The notes under the pieces are model-generated. The model was not told where the DNA came from. It made no database searches and saw only the letters and a program-made list of their open reading frames with translations. 64,000 nucleotides of DNA from Nostoc commune NIES-4072 (GTDB taxonomy: Bacteria > Cyanobacteriota > Cyanobacteriia > Cyanobacteriales > Nostocaceae), in assembly GCF_003113895.1 (NCBI RefSeq), contig NZ_BDUD01000001.1, positions 5,309,608 to 5,373,607 of the forward strand, read 5' to 3'. Within the stretch, counting starts at the first letter, position 1; each line of letters begins with the position of its first letter. Positions 38,589 through 48,980 of the stretch are shown in pieces. A program made the position numbers and the translations under genes.

Positions 38589-40478
38589 ATGACAAATTTG
38601 GGAAAAAAACCATTGATAAAAAGACAGTCGCCAAAGCGTGGTGCTTGGGTTGGTGCGATTGCAGCTAGTTTGATTATGTTACCAGGAATTTTTGGGAGTA
38701 CTCCCGTCTTGGCACAAAAGGCAGAAAGCACCTCTTTAAATTATGGTGACTTGATCAAGAAAGCGAAGGCGGGAGAAATCCAAAAAGTAGAGCTTGACGA
38801 AACAGAACAGCTAGCAAAGGTTTATCTCAAAGGGCAAAAGGCTGATACACCACCGCAACAGGTGAGACTTCTGGCACAAAACACAGAGTTGATTAACATC
38901 CTTAAAGATAAGAATGTTGATTTTGGTGAAGTTTCTTCAGCTAATAGTCGAGCTGCTGTTGGACTGTTGATCAATCTCATGTGGATTTTGCCATTGGTAG
39001 CTCTAATGCTATTGTTCCTGCGTCGCTCTACTAATGCTTCTAGCCAAGCGATGAATTTCGGTAAATCCAAAGCTCGCTTCCAAATGGAAGCAAAAACTGG
39101 AGTAAAATTTGAAGATGTAGCCGGGGTTGAAGAAGCTAAAGAAGACCTCGAAGAAGTTGTAACTTTCCTGAAACAGCCAGAAAGATTTACCGCAGTAGGC
39201 GCACGTATTCCCAAAGGAGTGTTGTTAATTGGCCCTCCGGGTACTGGTAAAACTTTACTAGCAAAAGCGATCGCAGGTGAAGCAGGTGTACCATTCTTCA
39301 GTATTTCCGGTTCAGAATTCGTAGAAATGTTTGTTGGTGTGGGTGCATCTCGCGTGCGCGACCTCTTCAAGAAAGCCAAAGAGAATGCCCCTTGTCTAAT
39401 ATTTATCGATGAAATTGACGCAGTAGGTAGACAACGGGGTGCTGGTATCGGTGGCGGTAACGATGAGCGCGAACAAACCCTGAATCAACTGCTCACCGAA
39501 ATGGATGGTTTTGAAGGTAACACAGGCATTATTATTATTGCTGCCACTAACCGCCCAGATGTTCTAGATGCAGCGCTGCTCAGACCAGGACGCTTTGACA
39601 GACAAGTGATGGTGGATGCACCGGATCTTAAAGGGCGACTAGAAATTTTGAAAGTCCACGCGCGGAATAAGAAAATTGATCCTAGCGTATCATTAGAAGC
39701 GATCGCTCGTCGCACTCCTGGTTTTACTGGCGCAGACTTAGCCAACTTACTCAACGAAGCTGCCATTCTTACTGCTAGGAGGCGCAAAGAAGCTGTTACC
39801 CTTTTAGAAATTGATGCTGCTGTCGATAGAGTCGTTGCAGGTATGGAAGGTACCGCCTTAGTAGACAGCAAAAGCAAGCGGTTGATTGCCTATCATGAAG
39901 TTGGACATGCTTTAGTTGGTACATTCCTCGAAGGGCATGACCCTGTACAAAAAGTTACACTCATTCCACGGGGACAAGCACTAGGATTAACTTGGTTTAC
40001 TCCCAACGAAGAACAGGGTTTAATTTCGCGTTCCCAACTCAAAGCTAGGATTACTGCCACTTTGGGTGGTCGCGCCGCCGAGGAAATTGTTTTTGGGAAG
40101 CCAGAAGTGACCACAGGTGCAGGTAATGACCTACAACAAGTTACAGGAATGGCACGGCAGATGGTGACACGCTTCGGGATGTCAGAATTAGGCCCATTGT
40201 CACTAGAAAATCAGAGTGGAGAGGTATTTTTGGGGCGTGACTGGATGAATAAATCAGAATATTCTGAGGAAATCGCCGCCAAAATTGATTCACAGGTGCG
40301 CGAAATTGTTAACAAATCCTACATTAGAGCAATAGAACTATTGCAAGAAAACCGCATAGTTTTGGAGCGTTTAGTAGATTTGTTAATAGAACAGGAAACA
40401 ATTGAAGGCGATTTATTCCGCAAAATTGTTGCTGACAATACCCAGGTAGCCGATGCACAAATAGCTATACCTCATTAG
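38589..40478 (+). CDS. ftsH: ATP-dependent zinc metalloprotease FtsH
   Basis: This 629-residue membrane AAA+ protease degrades damaged membrane proteins; in cyanobacteria FtsH hexamers clear photodamaged D1. Two N-terminal spans (about 16-38 and 122-143) flank a lumenal or periplasmic domain. Walker A is GPPGTGKT (about 215-222), Walker [12 protein letters not shown] (about 268-278), the second region of homology [19 protein letters not shown], and the zinc site HEVGH (about 435-439). Length and order are complete. Cyanobacteria have four FtsH paralogues; I do not assign which one this is. Confidence 0.95.
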   Translation: MTNLGKKPLIKRQSPKRGAWVGAIAASLIMLPGIFGSTPVLAQKAESTSLNYGDLIKKAKAGEIQKVELDETEQLAKVYLKGQKADTPPQQVRLLAQNTELINILKDKNVDFGEVSSANSRAAVGLLINLMWILPLVALMLLFLRRSTNASSQAMNFGKSKARFQMEAKTGVKFEDVAGVEEAKEDLEEVVTFLKQPERFTAVGARIPKGVLLIGPPGTGKTLLAKAIAGEAGVPFFSISGSEFVEMFVGVGASRVRDLFKKAKENAPCLIFIDEIDAVGRQRGAGIGGGNDEREQTLNQLLTEMDGFEGNTGIIIIAATNRPDVLDAALLRPGRFDRQVMVDAPDLKGRLEILKVHARNKKIDPSVSLEAIARRTPGFTGADLANLLNEAAILTARRRKEAVTLLEIDAAVDRVVAGMEGTALVDSKSKRLIAYHEVGHALVGTFLEGHDPVQKVTLIPRGQALGLTWFTPNEEQGLISRSQLKARITATLGGRAAEEIVFGKPEVTTGAGNDLQQVTGMARQMVTRFGMSELGPLSLENQSGEVFLGRDWMNKSEYSEEIAAKIDSQVREIVNKSYIRAIELLQENRIVLERLVDLLIEQETIEGDLFRKIVADNTQVADAQIAIPH

Positions 40479-40619
40479 GGAATAGAAGACATTCCCTAGT
40501 ATATTGTGGCGGAAGTTTGCCTATATTTAACAAGAGGATTTTACCCTAAGTCTTGTTAATTGAGATGGTAGCTGGATTTACGCTGTGCTGCACTAGTAAA
40601 AATCCAAATAATTCATATT

Positions 40620-40642
40620 CCCGACTTTTTAAAAAAGTCGGG
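40620..40642 (+). terminator. Terminator hairpin downstream of ftsH
   Basis: A perfect hairpin with arms CCCGACTTTTT and AAAAAGTCGGG, then AATTTTC, lies between convergent ftsH and rloB. It can act on both strands. Confidence 0.7.
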
Positions 40643-40741
40643 AATTTTCTTGGAAAACAGTCACAAAGCTACCTCAGCCTTCCCAAAAACTAGCACATAT
40701 AAGGGTAAATGGACATCATGAAACAGCTACTCCGAGCCTAT

Positions 40742-41347
40742 TTACAGAATAAACTTATTGAGTTCCTGTACTAATAAATGTACCGTTGTTGATGGATTAT
40801 CTTTAGCTGGAATGTGAGGAGCATATTGTTTAAGAAGATTTTCAGCATTTTTAATAGCAATACCTTGCTTCTCAAATAGCTCATCATAAATCGTTTCGCT
40901 ATTTTTCTCATATGTCCGACCAAATAAAGAAGTTAACTTCCTCAGATAATCACTTCGAGGAATACCAGTATTGAGAAATTCAAAATGTAAAACATACCAT
41001 AATTCAAATGCTTCATTAGAATAAGCTACTTTAAACCCTTGAGCCTCAGCATTTTTAATAGCGTTATTAAAATCTTCTATAGTCCAAGAATTACGATCAA
41101 AAACACACCAAACCTGATCATACTCTTCTTGCTTATTCAGTTCTTTGGCGCTTTGAACTAGTTTGCTGGGATTCTCTCCTAAACCCTGCACGTCTATTTC
41201 AGCGACATTCTTAGGGACACGAAAGCTTCTAAAGTAGTTAGGTTCAGTTTTTGCTCCTTCACATACGATTAAGAATCTCTGCTTGACTTCCCTAGTATTA
41301 ACTTTTCTCAGTGAATATCCACGAGAGTTTGCTTTTGTTCTAGCCAT
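40742..41347 (-). CDS. rloB: RloB family protein (TOPRIM-like)
   Basis: This 201-residue protein matches RloB. RFLIVCEGAKTEPNYFRSF carries the TOPRIM-type Glu and VWCVFDRNSW the acidic Asp position, followed by SNEAFELWYVLHFE, typical of RloB. It starts eight bases inside the end of the AAA ATPase gene, so the two are translationally coupled. RloA/RloB pairs were first seen next to type I restriction genes; similar ATPase plus TOPRIM pairs (for example PARIS, OLD systems) act in phage defence. No restriction genes are next to this pair. Confidence 0.88.
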   Translation of the reverse strand: MARTKANSRGYSLRKVNTREVKQRFLIVCEGAKTEPNYFRSFRVPKNVAEIDVQGLGENPSKLVQSAKELNKQEEYDQVWCVFDRNSWTIEDFNNAIKNAEAQGFKVAYSNEAFELWYVLHFEFLNTGIPRSDYLRKLTSLFGRTYEKNSETIYDELFEKQGIAIKNAENLLKQYAPHIPAKDNPSTTVHLLVQELNKFIL

Positions 41348-42626
41348 GAGAGTCGATTAGATGATTCAAATTTCCGATATAGGGAATTGCGCCATATCTA
41401 CCTTGAATATAATCACTCTCAAATGGCGCATCGTCAGATATTTTGTATTCTGCTAAAGAGTATAAATCTGTTGCACCATATCTATTCTTTTCAGTAAACC
41501 AAATCTGATCTCTACGAAAAAGCTTATTGTTAAGCAAATTGGTATCGTGCGTCATAAATATTAACTGAGCATTATTTGGATTCGTTTCATTAGAATTAAA
41601 TAATTCCACAATTGCACGACTGATTAAAGGATGAATTCTCGCATCAAATTCATCAATAATTAAGACTCTACCGTTTTTTAGTGTATCAACAAGAGGCCCT
41701 GCCAAAGCAAAGACTTTTTGAGTACCTTCAGATTCTTGAACATATAAGTTAAAAATCTCTGTAGATACAGGATTTCCTTTTTTATCAAATTTTTGGTGCA
41801 TGGTTTGAACTGTTGTTACTTTTCTTGCGCCATTTTTTAATATTATTGATTTGATTTCATCTGGTACTTCACTAGACCAATAATCAACAGTAACCTCAAT
41901 TTCTTCTAATTTAATATCACCAAATCCTAAATCTAGTTTGTTGAGCAACTGAATAATTTCATTTTTATTTTCATTATTCATTAAACAATTAACTGTATAT
42001 CCTCGATAGCCTCGATCATCTAAACCAGAGATAAGTTGAACTCTGTTTGTTAGCCAATCCAAGATTTTCTCTGCAATCTGGACATTAAATTGAGCAGATA
42101 CAGACAAGAAAAGGGCATTATGTCTTGTTTTTTGCTGAATGCCATCAGCTTTATATGTTTTAGAAACACTAATTTTGTCCAGTTTGCGCTCAAAAAGTTT
42201 AGTTTCTTTTGATTTAGGGACATAGAATAACCATTCAGAAACAACTTTCTCAATAGTTGCCTCGAATCCATATCTATATCTCTTACCACTCATTAAAAAT
42301 ATAATTTCAAAAAAAGATGGTTTAGCTTCGGTTTCAGTGCTGAGTTTAAATCGCTCAACACCTATTTTTTCCGTACTTTGAGTTTCTTTAGAAGAATTAA
42401 TCATGAACCATCTCATGAAACCTAAAGCTGTAGCCAAATTACTTTTACCACTAGCATTTGCACCGTATATTGCGGCGCTTTTAAGTAGTTTTAAATCATT
42501 ATCTATTTCAAAAACGTTGTTTTCGTCGAGTTTTTTGTCTTTTGTGACAAGGTTTGCTGCCACCATACTAAAAGTGACTTGCTCTTTAAACGATCTGTAG
42601 TTACCGACACTAAATTCAATAAGCAT
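41340..42626 (-). CDS. rloA: AAA15-type ATPase (RloA-like)
   Basis: This 428-residue ABC-like/OLD-like ATPase has Walker A IYGANASGKSNL (about 53-64), the signature-like SEGTQKVFAL, Walker B GRVLIIDEFDARIHP and the switch FMTHDTNLL. It lacks the central SMC coiled coil, as in the AAA15 family. It forms a two-gene unit with rloB and would sense an infection or DNA signal and control the TOPRIM partner, by analogy. An imperfect LexA-type box lies about 110 bases upstream. Confidence 0.88.
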   Translation of the reverse strand: MLIEFSVGNYRSFKEQVTFSMVAANLVTKDKKLDENNVFEIDNDLKLLKSAAIYGANASGKSNLATALGFMRWFMINSSKETQSTEKIGVERFKLSTETEAKPSFFEIIFLMSGKRYRYGFEATIEKVVSEWLFYVPKSKETKLFERKLDKISVSKTYKADGIQQKTRHNALFLSVSAQFNVQIAEKILDWLTNRVQLISGLDDRGYRGYTVNCLMNNENKNEIIQLLNKLDLGFGDIKLEEIEVTVDYWSSEVPDEIKSIILKNGARKVTTVQTMHQKFDKKGNPVSTEIFNLYVQESEGTQKVFALAGPLVDTLKNGRVLIIDEFDARIHPLISRAIVELFNSNETNPNNAQLIFMTHDTNLLNNKLFRRDQIWFTEKNRYGATDLYSLAEYKISDDAPFESDYIQGRYGAIPYIGNLNHLIDSHG

Positions 42627-42735
42627 AGGATGAAGTTTAGGCTTCAGACAGAAAATTGTGAATAAATAGTAATTTACTGCTTTAAGAGTAGCAATAATTT
42701 GTTGAAGATGCTAAATTAAAAGATTGTTTTTACCG

Positions 42736-42749
42736 TGTACAGATGTACT
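42736..42749. promoter_or_regulatory. LexA-like box between rloAB and topA
   Basis: TGTACAGATGTACT fits the cyanobacterial LexA consensus as I recall it (RGTAC-N3-D-GTWC-B) in all but the first base. It lies in the 359-base divergent region, 110 bases upstream of rloA and 240 upstream of topA. It is a sequence match only. Confidence 0.35.
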
Positions 42750-42985
42750 GTTATTAATGTATGCAGCATAATAAACGCCTGCACCGGACGATAGCGGTTT
42801 TGTTGCAAAAGCTAATGCTAAACACCTAGAACTCAAGCAAAGGTTTAAGTACAAAAAAATTACTTCAAAGTTCAGCAATTGCTAAAGCTTTTTGGTAGAG
42901 TATTCTAGAAAATCCATATCACGAGAATAGGCGATCGCTCATTACAATCGCCAGTTTATTGGTCAAAATTTAGAACGCAGTTGCT

Positions 42986-45157
42986 ATGATCAAACGCCTG
43001 CTTGTGGTAGAGTCTCCCGGAAAAGTCAAAAAACTCAGTCAAATTCTGGGTTCGGATTGGAAAGTTCTAGCCAGTTGTGGTCATATCCGAGAACTCAGCA
43101 ATGAAGGAGACGATTCCTTGGGCTTTGTCATGGACGGCAGTAATGTTCGGTGCAATTACATTCCGCGTGACCAACGAGCGAAGGAAACAATTCAGAAGCT
43201 CAAGTCTGCGGTAAAGCAGGTTGATGAAGTTGTCTTAGCAACAGACCCAGACCGGGAAGGTGAAACAATCGCTTGGCATCTCAAAGAAACGCTGGGTTTA
43301 AGGGAACCGAAACGAGTAATTTATACTGAGATTACACCATCGGCGGTGCAGAGTGCGATCGCTAATCCCAGAAAGCTAGACCAAAACTTAATCGGTGCTG
43401 GGCTGTGCCGAGATTGCCTAGATAAGCTTGTAGGTTATAAAGGTAGCCCTTTAGTTTGGGCATTGAATAACGGCGCTAAGAGTGTTGGCAGAGTCCAAAG
43501 CGCGACGTTGCACCTGATTTGTCAGCGAGAAAACGAAATTCTGACTTTTGTTCCCCAAGATTACTGGAGTGTCTGGGTAGATTATGCGGAAGGATTTCGG
43601 GCTTTTTACAAAGGGACGGTCGATTCTCCAAAAGATGCAGCAGACCAAGAAACTGAAACTCACGATGACGCGAAAGTAGGTAATAGTCCAGAAACACCGG
43701 AGTCTAAGCGTGTTCTTTCCGAAGCAGAGGCTACACGTTTAGTAGAAGAAGCACAGCAACATCCTCATCAGGTGATTCATTTTGAAGGAAAAATCGTTAA
43801 CCGCCAGCCACCTCCACCATTTACAACTTCCAGCCTTCAGCAAGCAGCCGGTTCAAAGTTGAGGTTTGCTCCCGATAAAACTATGGTTGTTGCCCAAAAG
43901 CTCTATGAGGCAGGGCTTATCACATATATGCGAACAGACTCAGTTATGCTGAGTCCAGAATTTTGTGCCAGCGCCCGTAAATGGTTAGAGCAAAATGACC
44001 CGCCGAATGTACCGTCGCAAGTCGCCAAGCATCGCAGTAGCAAATCGGCTCAAGAAGCACATGAGGCGATTCGTCCAACAGATGTGTTTCGTCCCTCAGT
44101 TCAGTTGCGTTTAGAACTGCCTGATGATGAGTTTAATTTGTATGTGATGATTTGGAAACGCTCAATTGCCTCTCAGTGTCGGGCTGCTCAATTGCGTAAA
44201 ACTTTGGTTATTACTCAGTCTGGTTCTCTACTATGGTCAGCTAGAGGGCAAGTGATTGAATTTTACGGTTATGCCCGGTACTGGAATAATCTTAGCAAGG
44301 ATAGTGTTTTACCTTCATTACAACAGGGACAAGCGCTGAAACTGGAGAATGCTGGACATGAGAAGAAGCAGACGCAGCCACCACCCCGTTATAGTGAACC
44401 AAAATTAGTGCAACTGATGGAACGTAAAGGAATTGGTCGCCCAAGTACCTATGCTCCTACTGTTGCTACTTTAAAAAAACGAAATTATGTTGAGTTGAAA
44501 AAAGACCATCTGCAACCGACACCGTTAGGGTTAGAAGTTGATGCGTTTTTGCTCAAAGCACTGCCTGATTTACTAGAGGCGGAATTCACAGCAAAAATGG
44601 AAGATGCCCTTGATGCAATTTCCGAAGGAAAAAACTCTTGGCAGCATTATTTAACTAGTTGGAATCAGAATTATTTTGTACCAGCGCTTTCCAAAGCTAA
44701 AACTGTAGTTGCGAGTTCCCCAACAGGTAAAGCTAATGTGATAACTGAGCGCAAATATGAAACTTCCAGGACGCGATGCCCTGAATGCAAAAATTTTCTC
44801 GCCAAAATTCCGAGTAGTAAAGTTAAAAAGAAATATTTCCTCAAATGCACAAAAGGTTGTGAAAATGTCGTGTTGTTTTGGAGCGACTTTAACAAAACTT
44901 GGCAGCCACCACAAGCTAAAACAGTTCAAGCTGAAAATCAACAAAAGCCTCCCGTGAAAATGACGGCATATCCCTGCCCAGTATGTAAGAAACCTCTAGA
45001 GGAGTACAGTTATATCAAAGAGGGGCAGAGTAAGACAATGTTGCGATGTTCTAACGCACAATCCCGTAAGGATACCAAACATAAAGATGTAGCTTATTTC
45101 AGTACGCAAAAAGGATGGTGGAGTCCTAAGTTTGGCGAGTTAGGAGTTAAAAGTTAG
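42986..45157 (+). CDS. topA: Type IA DNA topoisomerase I
   Basis: This 723-residue enzyme relaxes negative supercoils. The TOPRIM domain has LLVVESPGKVKKL and the acidic cluster ATDPDREGET. The catalytic Tyr lies in LITYMRTDS (about residue 313). A second conserved block is KGIGRPSTYAPT. The C-terminus has two zinc-ribbon-like segments (CPECKNF... and CPVCKKP...). An acidic linker near 215-240 (QETETHDDAKVGNSPETPE) interrupts the family core. It is shorter than standard cyanobacterial TopA (about 880) and may be a second, accessory copy. Confidence 0.92.
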   Translation: MIKRLLVVESPGKVKKLSQILGSDWKVLASCGHIRELSNEGDDSLGFVMDGSNVRCNYIPRDQRAKETIQKLKSAVKQVDEVVLATDPDREGETIAWHLKETLGLREPKRVIYTEITPSAVQSAIANPRKLDQNLIGAGLCRDCLDKLVGYKGSPLVWALNNGAKSVGRVQSATLHLICQRENEILTFVPQDYWSVWVDYAEGFRAFYKGTVDSPKDAADQETETHDDAKVGNSPETPESKRVLSEAEATRLVEEAQQHPHQVIHFEGKIVNRQPPPPFTTSSLQQAAGSKLRFAPDKTMVVAQKLYEAGLITYMRTDSVMLSPEFCASARKWLEQNDPPNVPSQVAKHRSSKSAQEAHEAIRPTDVFRPSVQLRLELPDDEFNLYVMIWKRSIASQCRAAQLRKTLVITQSGSLLWSARGQVIEFYGYARYWNNLSKDSVLPSLQQGQALKLENAGHEKKQTQPPPRYSEPKLVQLMERKGIGRPSTYAPTVATLKKRNYVELKKDHLQPTPLGLEVDAFLLKALPDLLEAEFTAKMEDALDAISEGKNSWQHYLTSWNQNYFVPALSKAKTVVASSPTGKANVITERKYETSRTRCPECKNFLAKIPSSKVKKKYFLKCTKGCENVVLFWSDFNKTWQPPQAKTVQAENQQKPPVKMTAYPCPVCKKPLEEYSYIKEGQSKTMLRCSNAQSRKDTKHKDVAYFSTQKGWWSPKFGELGVKS

Positions 45158-45206
45158 GAGTTTTGAATTAATAACTCCTCACTCATCACTCCTAACTTCT
45201 AACTTT
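45138..45206. terminator. Bidirectional hairpin repeat between topA and the phosphoribosyltransferase gene
   Basis: GTTAGGAGTTAAAAGTTAGG and, inverted, ACTCCTAACTTCTAAC form an imperfect long hairpin covering the 3' ends of both convergent genes. The topA stop codon lies inside it. The same AGTTAGGAGTT units occur elsewhere in Nostocales. Confidence 0.5.
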
Positions 45207-45713
45207 ATTTACTTTAAGCGTAAGTTCTGCGGGGTTCATCTGCTCGTAGTGTTCAAAAGGTTGATGAATCCAGGGGTTATCAGCCAAATAATCAACATAA
45301 TAATTGGGTGCTATAACAGAACAAGCTTTATACCAAAGAACGGCGGTGCGAATTTCCTCAATAGGAAAATCAGTATTTTGCTGGAGCCAAGGTATAGTCT
45401 GCTGGAGTGTGATGCCAGAGTCTACTAAATCATCCACTAGGAGAATGCGGGAACCTAACTTTTCGGCAGTCATCGTTAAGTGGCGGGAGAAAATTAAATT
45501 ATTTCTTTCTTGCTTACCAGCACCACTGTAAGATGAGGTTGCTAAAATTGCCAACGGCTGCTGGTATATGCGGGAGAGAATATCTCCGATTCTTAGTCCT
45601 CCTCTGGCAAGACAGATAATCTGGTTAAATTCCCAACCGGATTCATAAATCTGAATAGCCAGTTGTTCAATTTTTTGGTGATAATCTGACCAAGAAACAT
45701 AAAGGTCTGGCAT
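45192..45713 (-). CDS. Phosphoribosyltransferase
   Basis: This 173-residue type I PRTase has the PRPP loop ILLVDDLVDSGITL and the N-terminal ICLARGGLRIGDIL. It resembles the xanthine/hypoxanthine PRTase-like proteins common in cyanobacteria and archaea. The base specificity is not evident. Monocistronic and convergent with topA. Confidence 0.88.
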   Translation of the reverse strand: MPDLYVSWSDYHQKIEQLAIQIYESGWEFNQIICLARGGLRIGDILSRIYQQPLAILATSSYSGAGKQERNNLIFSRHLTMTAEKLGSRILLVDDLVDSGITLQQTIPWLQQNTDFPIEEIRTAVLWYKACSVIAPNYYVDYLADNPWIHQPFEHYEQMNPAELTLKVNKVRS

Positions 45714-45811
45714 AAGTCTAACGGGAGTGGTAGATAGCTAGTATTGAAGGCGATGTCTACGACGGGCTATGCCTACGCAGACTTTTTATTTTAGTATGAG
45801 TGCAAAGTTTT

Positions 45812-47263
45812 ATGAATGATTCTACTGCTGATAGTGATAGCCAACGAAATCCTCTTACTGAAAAACTCGACTTGAAAACCAAGCTAGCTTACGGTGCAGG
45901 GGATTTAGGGCCAGCAATTACTGCAAATATCTCTGTCTTTTATCTGCTGATTTTCTTTACTAATGTTGCTGGTATCCCTGCGGGTTTAGCTGGCACTATT
46001 TTGATGATTGGCAAAATTTGGGATGGGGTAAATGATCCGCTTGTCGGGTTCCTGACTGATAAAACGAAATCTCGGCGTTGGGGCCGTCGTCTTCCTTGGA
46101 TGTTTTATGGAGCAATCCCCTTTGGAATTTTATTCTTCTTGCAGTGGATTGTACCGCAATTTAGTGCAAATCAGAGTGAGAATATTTGGCCGTTGTTCTG
46201 GTACTACGTAGCGATTGGGATTCTATCTCAAGCGTTTTACACGGTTGTGAATTTGCCTTATACGGCGATGACTCCAGAACTAACTCAAGATTACGACGAA
46301 CGCACCAGCCTTAACAGCTTTCGCTTTACATTTTCTATTGGTGGCAGCATTCTATCATTGATTTTAGCGCTAATTATTTTTATCAAAATTAGCGATCGCC
46401 AACAAGCATATCTCGTTTTAGCAGCAGTTTGTACTGTAATTTCGATTTTAGGGTTATATTGGTGCGTTTTTGGAGTCCGCGATCGCATCTTGGCTTTTGA
46501 GGCTAAACGCATCCTAGTCGAGGAACCTGCATCTCTCCCCTTCGGCGAACAGCTAAAAATAGTCTTCAGCAACCGACCTTTTTTATTTGTTATTGGTATA
46601 TATCTTTTTTCTTGGCTAGGTGTGCAGATTACAGCCAGCATTATTCCCTATTTTGTAGTCAATTGTATGGCTCTTAAAGAATCAGATGTGCCCACAGTGC
46701 TGATTGCAGTCCAAGCAACTGCCCTGCTGATGCTATTTGTCTGGGGTGAGTTGAGTAAAAAAGTCGGCAAAAAAGTTGTTTATTTTCTGGGAATGAGTTT
46801 GTGGATAATAGCCGCCGCCGGATTATTTTTCTTACAGCCTGGTCAAATAGTTTTGATGTATGTGATGGCTGTCATGGCTGGTATTGGTGTCTCCACAGCT
46901 TATCTAATTCCCTGGTCGATGATTCCAGATGTAATTGAATTAGATGAACTGCAAACCGGACAACGCAGAGAAGGTATTTTTTATGGCTTCATGGTTTTGC
47001 TGCAAAAATTTGGTTTAGCTTTCGGGCTGTTTTTGGTGGGAAATGCTTTGCAAATATCCGGTTTCAAAGAATCTGTAGCCGGAAGCCCACTACCCATCCA
47101 ACCTGAATCTGCACTGTTTGCGATTCGTATTGCTGTTGGGCCTATACCTACAGTTTGTTTGCTTTGTGGCTTAGTTTTAACGTATTTTTACCCAATTACC
47201 CGCGAGATGCACGCAGAGATCATGCTGAAACTCAAAGAACGGCAAGAGAAGAAGGGGGGTTAA
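45812..47263 (+). CDS. GPH-family sugar:cation symporter (MFS)
   Basis: This 483-residue protein has about 12 spans and the melibiose-permease-family motifs LAYGAGDLGPAIT, IWDGVNDPLVGFLTDKTKSRRWGRRLPW and LQTGQRREGIFYG. It would import a glycoside with Na or H; the sugar is unknown. The ATG at 45812 is preferred over a GTG four codons upstream. Monocistronic. Confidence 0.9.
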   Translation: MNDSTADSDSQRNPLTEKLDLKTKLAYGAGDLGPAITANISVFYLLIFFTNVAGIPAGLAGTILMIGKIWDGVNDPLVGFLTDKTKSRRWGRRLPWMFYGAIPFGILFFLQWIVPQFSANQSENIWPLFWYYVAIGILSQAFYTVVNLPYTAMTPELTQDYDERTSLNSFRFTFSIGGSILSLILALIIFIKISDRQQAYLVLAAVCTVISILGLYWCVFGVRDRILAFEAKRILVEEPASLPFGEQLKIVFSNRPFLFVIGIYLFSWLGVQITASIIPYFVVNCMALKESDVPTVLIAVQATALLMLFVWGELSKKVGKKVVYFLGMSLWIIAAAGLFFLQPGQIVLMYVMAVMAGIGVSTAYLIPWSMIPDVIELDELQTGQRREGIFYGFMVLLQKFGLAFGLFLVGNALQISGFKESVAGSPLPIQPESALFAIRIAVGPIPTVCLLCGLVLTYFYPITREMHAEIMLKLKERQEKKGG

Positions 47264-47789
47264 GGGAGTGGGGAGTGGAGGCAGGGGAGACAAGGGGACA
47301 AGGGGACAAGGTAAATTTTTATGCTTGTTCATGAACGAGTATCAAAGACTCATTAATGGAGTTCAAAGGCTCTACCAAACGAATTCCCAACGCCCAATGA
47401 CTAATTTCTTGTATTTGCGATCGCAAACTGACTTCACCTAAGTATATGCCTTTGATAGAGGTAAATTCAAAGGCTCTGTTCCATAATTAATTAAACAGCA
47501 AGTATCAGAGACAACTGAACTCAGTCTCAACTACATTTGCATTGCCTTGTAAATTGGTTGGTCGCTGATTGTTACAACACATGCAGCTTACAAGTTTGAT
47601 TGCAAATCCTCTTAAATAAACTATCAAAAGTTTTCTGTCTCCGCTTAAATAAAATACCTTTGCCTCATTCCCACTCTTGGAAATGAGGCAAATTTCTATG
47701 CAGCGCAAACCGCACGGTTAATATTGTTATAGGGTATCTGGTAAACCGAAGACTCTTACATAAAGCAATCTCTTAAAGCTTCTTCTACT
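47264..47789. other. Intergenic region with repeats and one strong hairpin
   Basis: The first 45 bases are GGGGACAAGG repeats. A strong hairpin with 11-base arms TTTGCCTCATT and AATGAGGCAAA, followed by TTTCT, sits at 47659-47692. It may be the terminator of a transcript that starts in the gap, such as a small RNA, since it is 400 bases from the transporter stop. No gene is seen. Confidence 0.5.
47659..47692 (+). terminator. Strong terminator-like hairpin
   Basis: The 11-bp stem with a 12-base loop and T-rich tail could end a short transcript in the preceding 300 bases or act leftward behind no known gene. Confidence 0.55.
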
Positions 47790-48836
47790 TCAGCTAGTCA
47801 AGCTCTTTACCGACACAATTTTCTCAGCTTCATTTACCCTAATCTGCGCCAACCCAAATTGTTCAATTACGGCTGCATTTGTCGTTAAATGTCTACTCAC
47901 CTCAGCCACCCGGTAATGACTTTCCTGTGAAGCTAAAGCAGCTGGTAATAATAACTGATCTGCTAAATGTTCATCTACTGCTGCACCGGTATGATGGAAC
48001 TCAAGCAGTTGCTGACAAGCAATTTCTGCAACAGTTTCCGCCGATAATCGTAATCGCCCAAATCCACCAAAGCCTGTCAAGCTGTTCTCATACTCAGCAG
48101 TTAAAAAAATACCCGCTCCCGGTGCTATACCTCTTTCTCGCAAAGCGTGTACAGCAACTTTCACATGGGCTTCCCGTAACAAATTCTCGGCCCGATTCGC
48201 CATCCGTTGGGGAATATGCGAAGGCAATTCTGTTACCACTGCTAGCCCTCGCACCTGTTGTAATTCTCCCCGTTCTAGTAAGTTGATCCCGTTGAGTTTA
48301 CCACCGCCATCTACCTGCAATTGTACCTCTCCGCCACCTTTGGGAAACCATCCCCAAGCGCCTAACTTGACTTGAGCTTCTACACCCATGCGTTGCAATA
48401 TCGGCAGATAAACTTGCTCAATGTACGTCACTGTTGGGCTAAAGTTTACATGAGTTCCACCCTTGAGTGTCACTTGAGAATTGCCAGATGCTAGTGCCAA
48501 AGGTAAGAGAATTGTCTGTAAAACTAGAGCGATCGCACCCGCAGAACCACCAACTTGTGCTTTACTAACATCAAAGGTATAAGTTCCAGCTTGCACAGCA
48601 CTACCTGGGATGAATTCTAGCAGCATTGAACCCAAAGCATCACCCCGTAATTGGGCATTACAAATCCTCGCCGCAGCCCGAACTGCTGTTAAGTGTTGTG
48701 CTGCTAATCCTGGCTTTTTACGTCCAGCGCGAATGCCTGAAATTCGTATGGGTTCGCCAGTGATGGCCGCTAGACTTAAGGAAGTGCGAAGAACTTGTCC
48801 GCCTCCCTCTCCGTAGGAACCGTCAATTTCAATCAT
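47790..48836 (-). CDS. rtcA: RNA 3'-terminal phosphate cyclase
   Basis: This 348-residue enzyme converts RNA 3'-phosphates to 2',3'-cyclic phosphates using ATP. The N-terminus IDGSYGEGGGQVLRTSLSLA and the segment GIRAGRKKPGLAAQHL are family signatures, and the insert domain is present. The His in SRHLTTN near the C-terminus sits where the nucleotidylated His is found. The ATG at 48836 (MIEIDGS) is correct; an extra 20 codons upstream do not fit the family. No rtcB is adjacent. Confidence 0.93.
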   Translation of the reverse strand: MIEIDGSYGEGGGQVLRTSLSLAAITGEPIRISGIRAGRKKPGLAAQHLTAVRAAARICNAQLRGDALGSMLLEFIPGSAVQAGTYTFDVSKAQVGGSAGAIALVLQTILLPLALASGNSQVTLKGGTHVNFSPTVTYIEQVYLPILQRMGVEAQVKLGAWGWFPKGGGEVQLQVDGGGKLNGINLLERGELQQVRGLAVVTELPSHIPQRMANRAENLLREAHVKVAVHALRERGIAPGAGIFLTAEYENSLTGFGGFGRLRLSAETVAEIACQQLLEFHHTGAAVDEHLADQLLLPAALASQESHYRVAEVSRHLTTNAAVIEQFGLAQIRVNEAEKIVSVKSLTS

Positions 48837-48980
48837 GGGCGATTTTGGAATGGTGGATTTTGGGTTATCCCCACGGCTCTTAAAATCAAACCACAAATTA
48901 TAAAGTCTAGCAGCTAGTTTTTTGAAGACAAGTTACACAAATATACAGAAAAAGTTCTGATATGTGTTTTTTGTAGTTTG

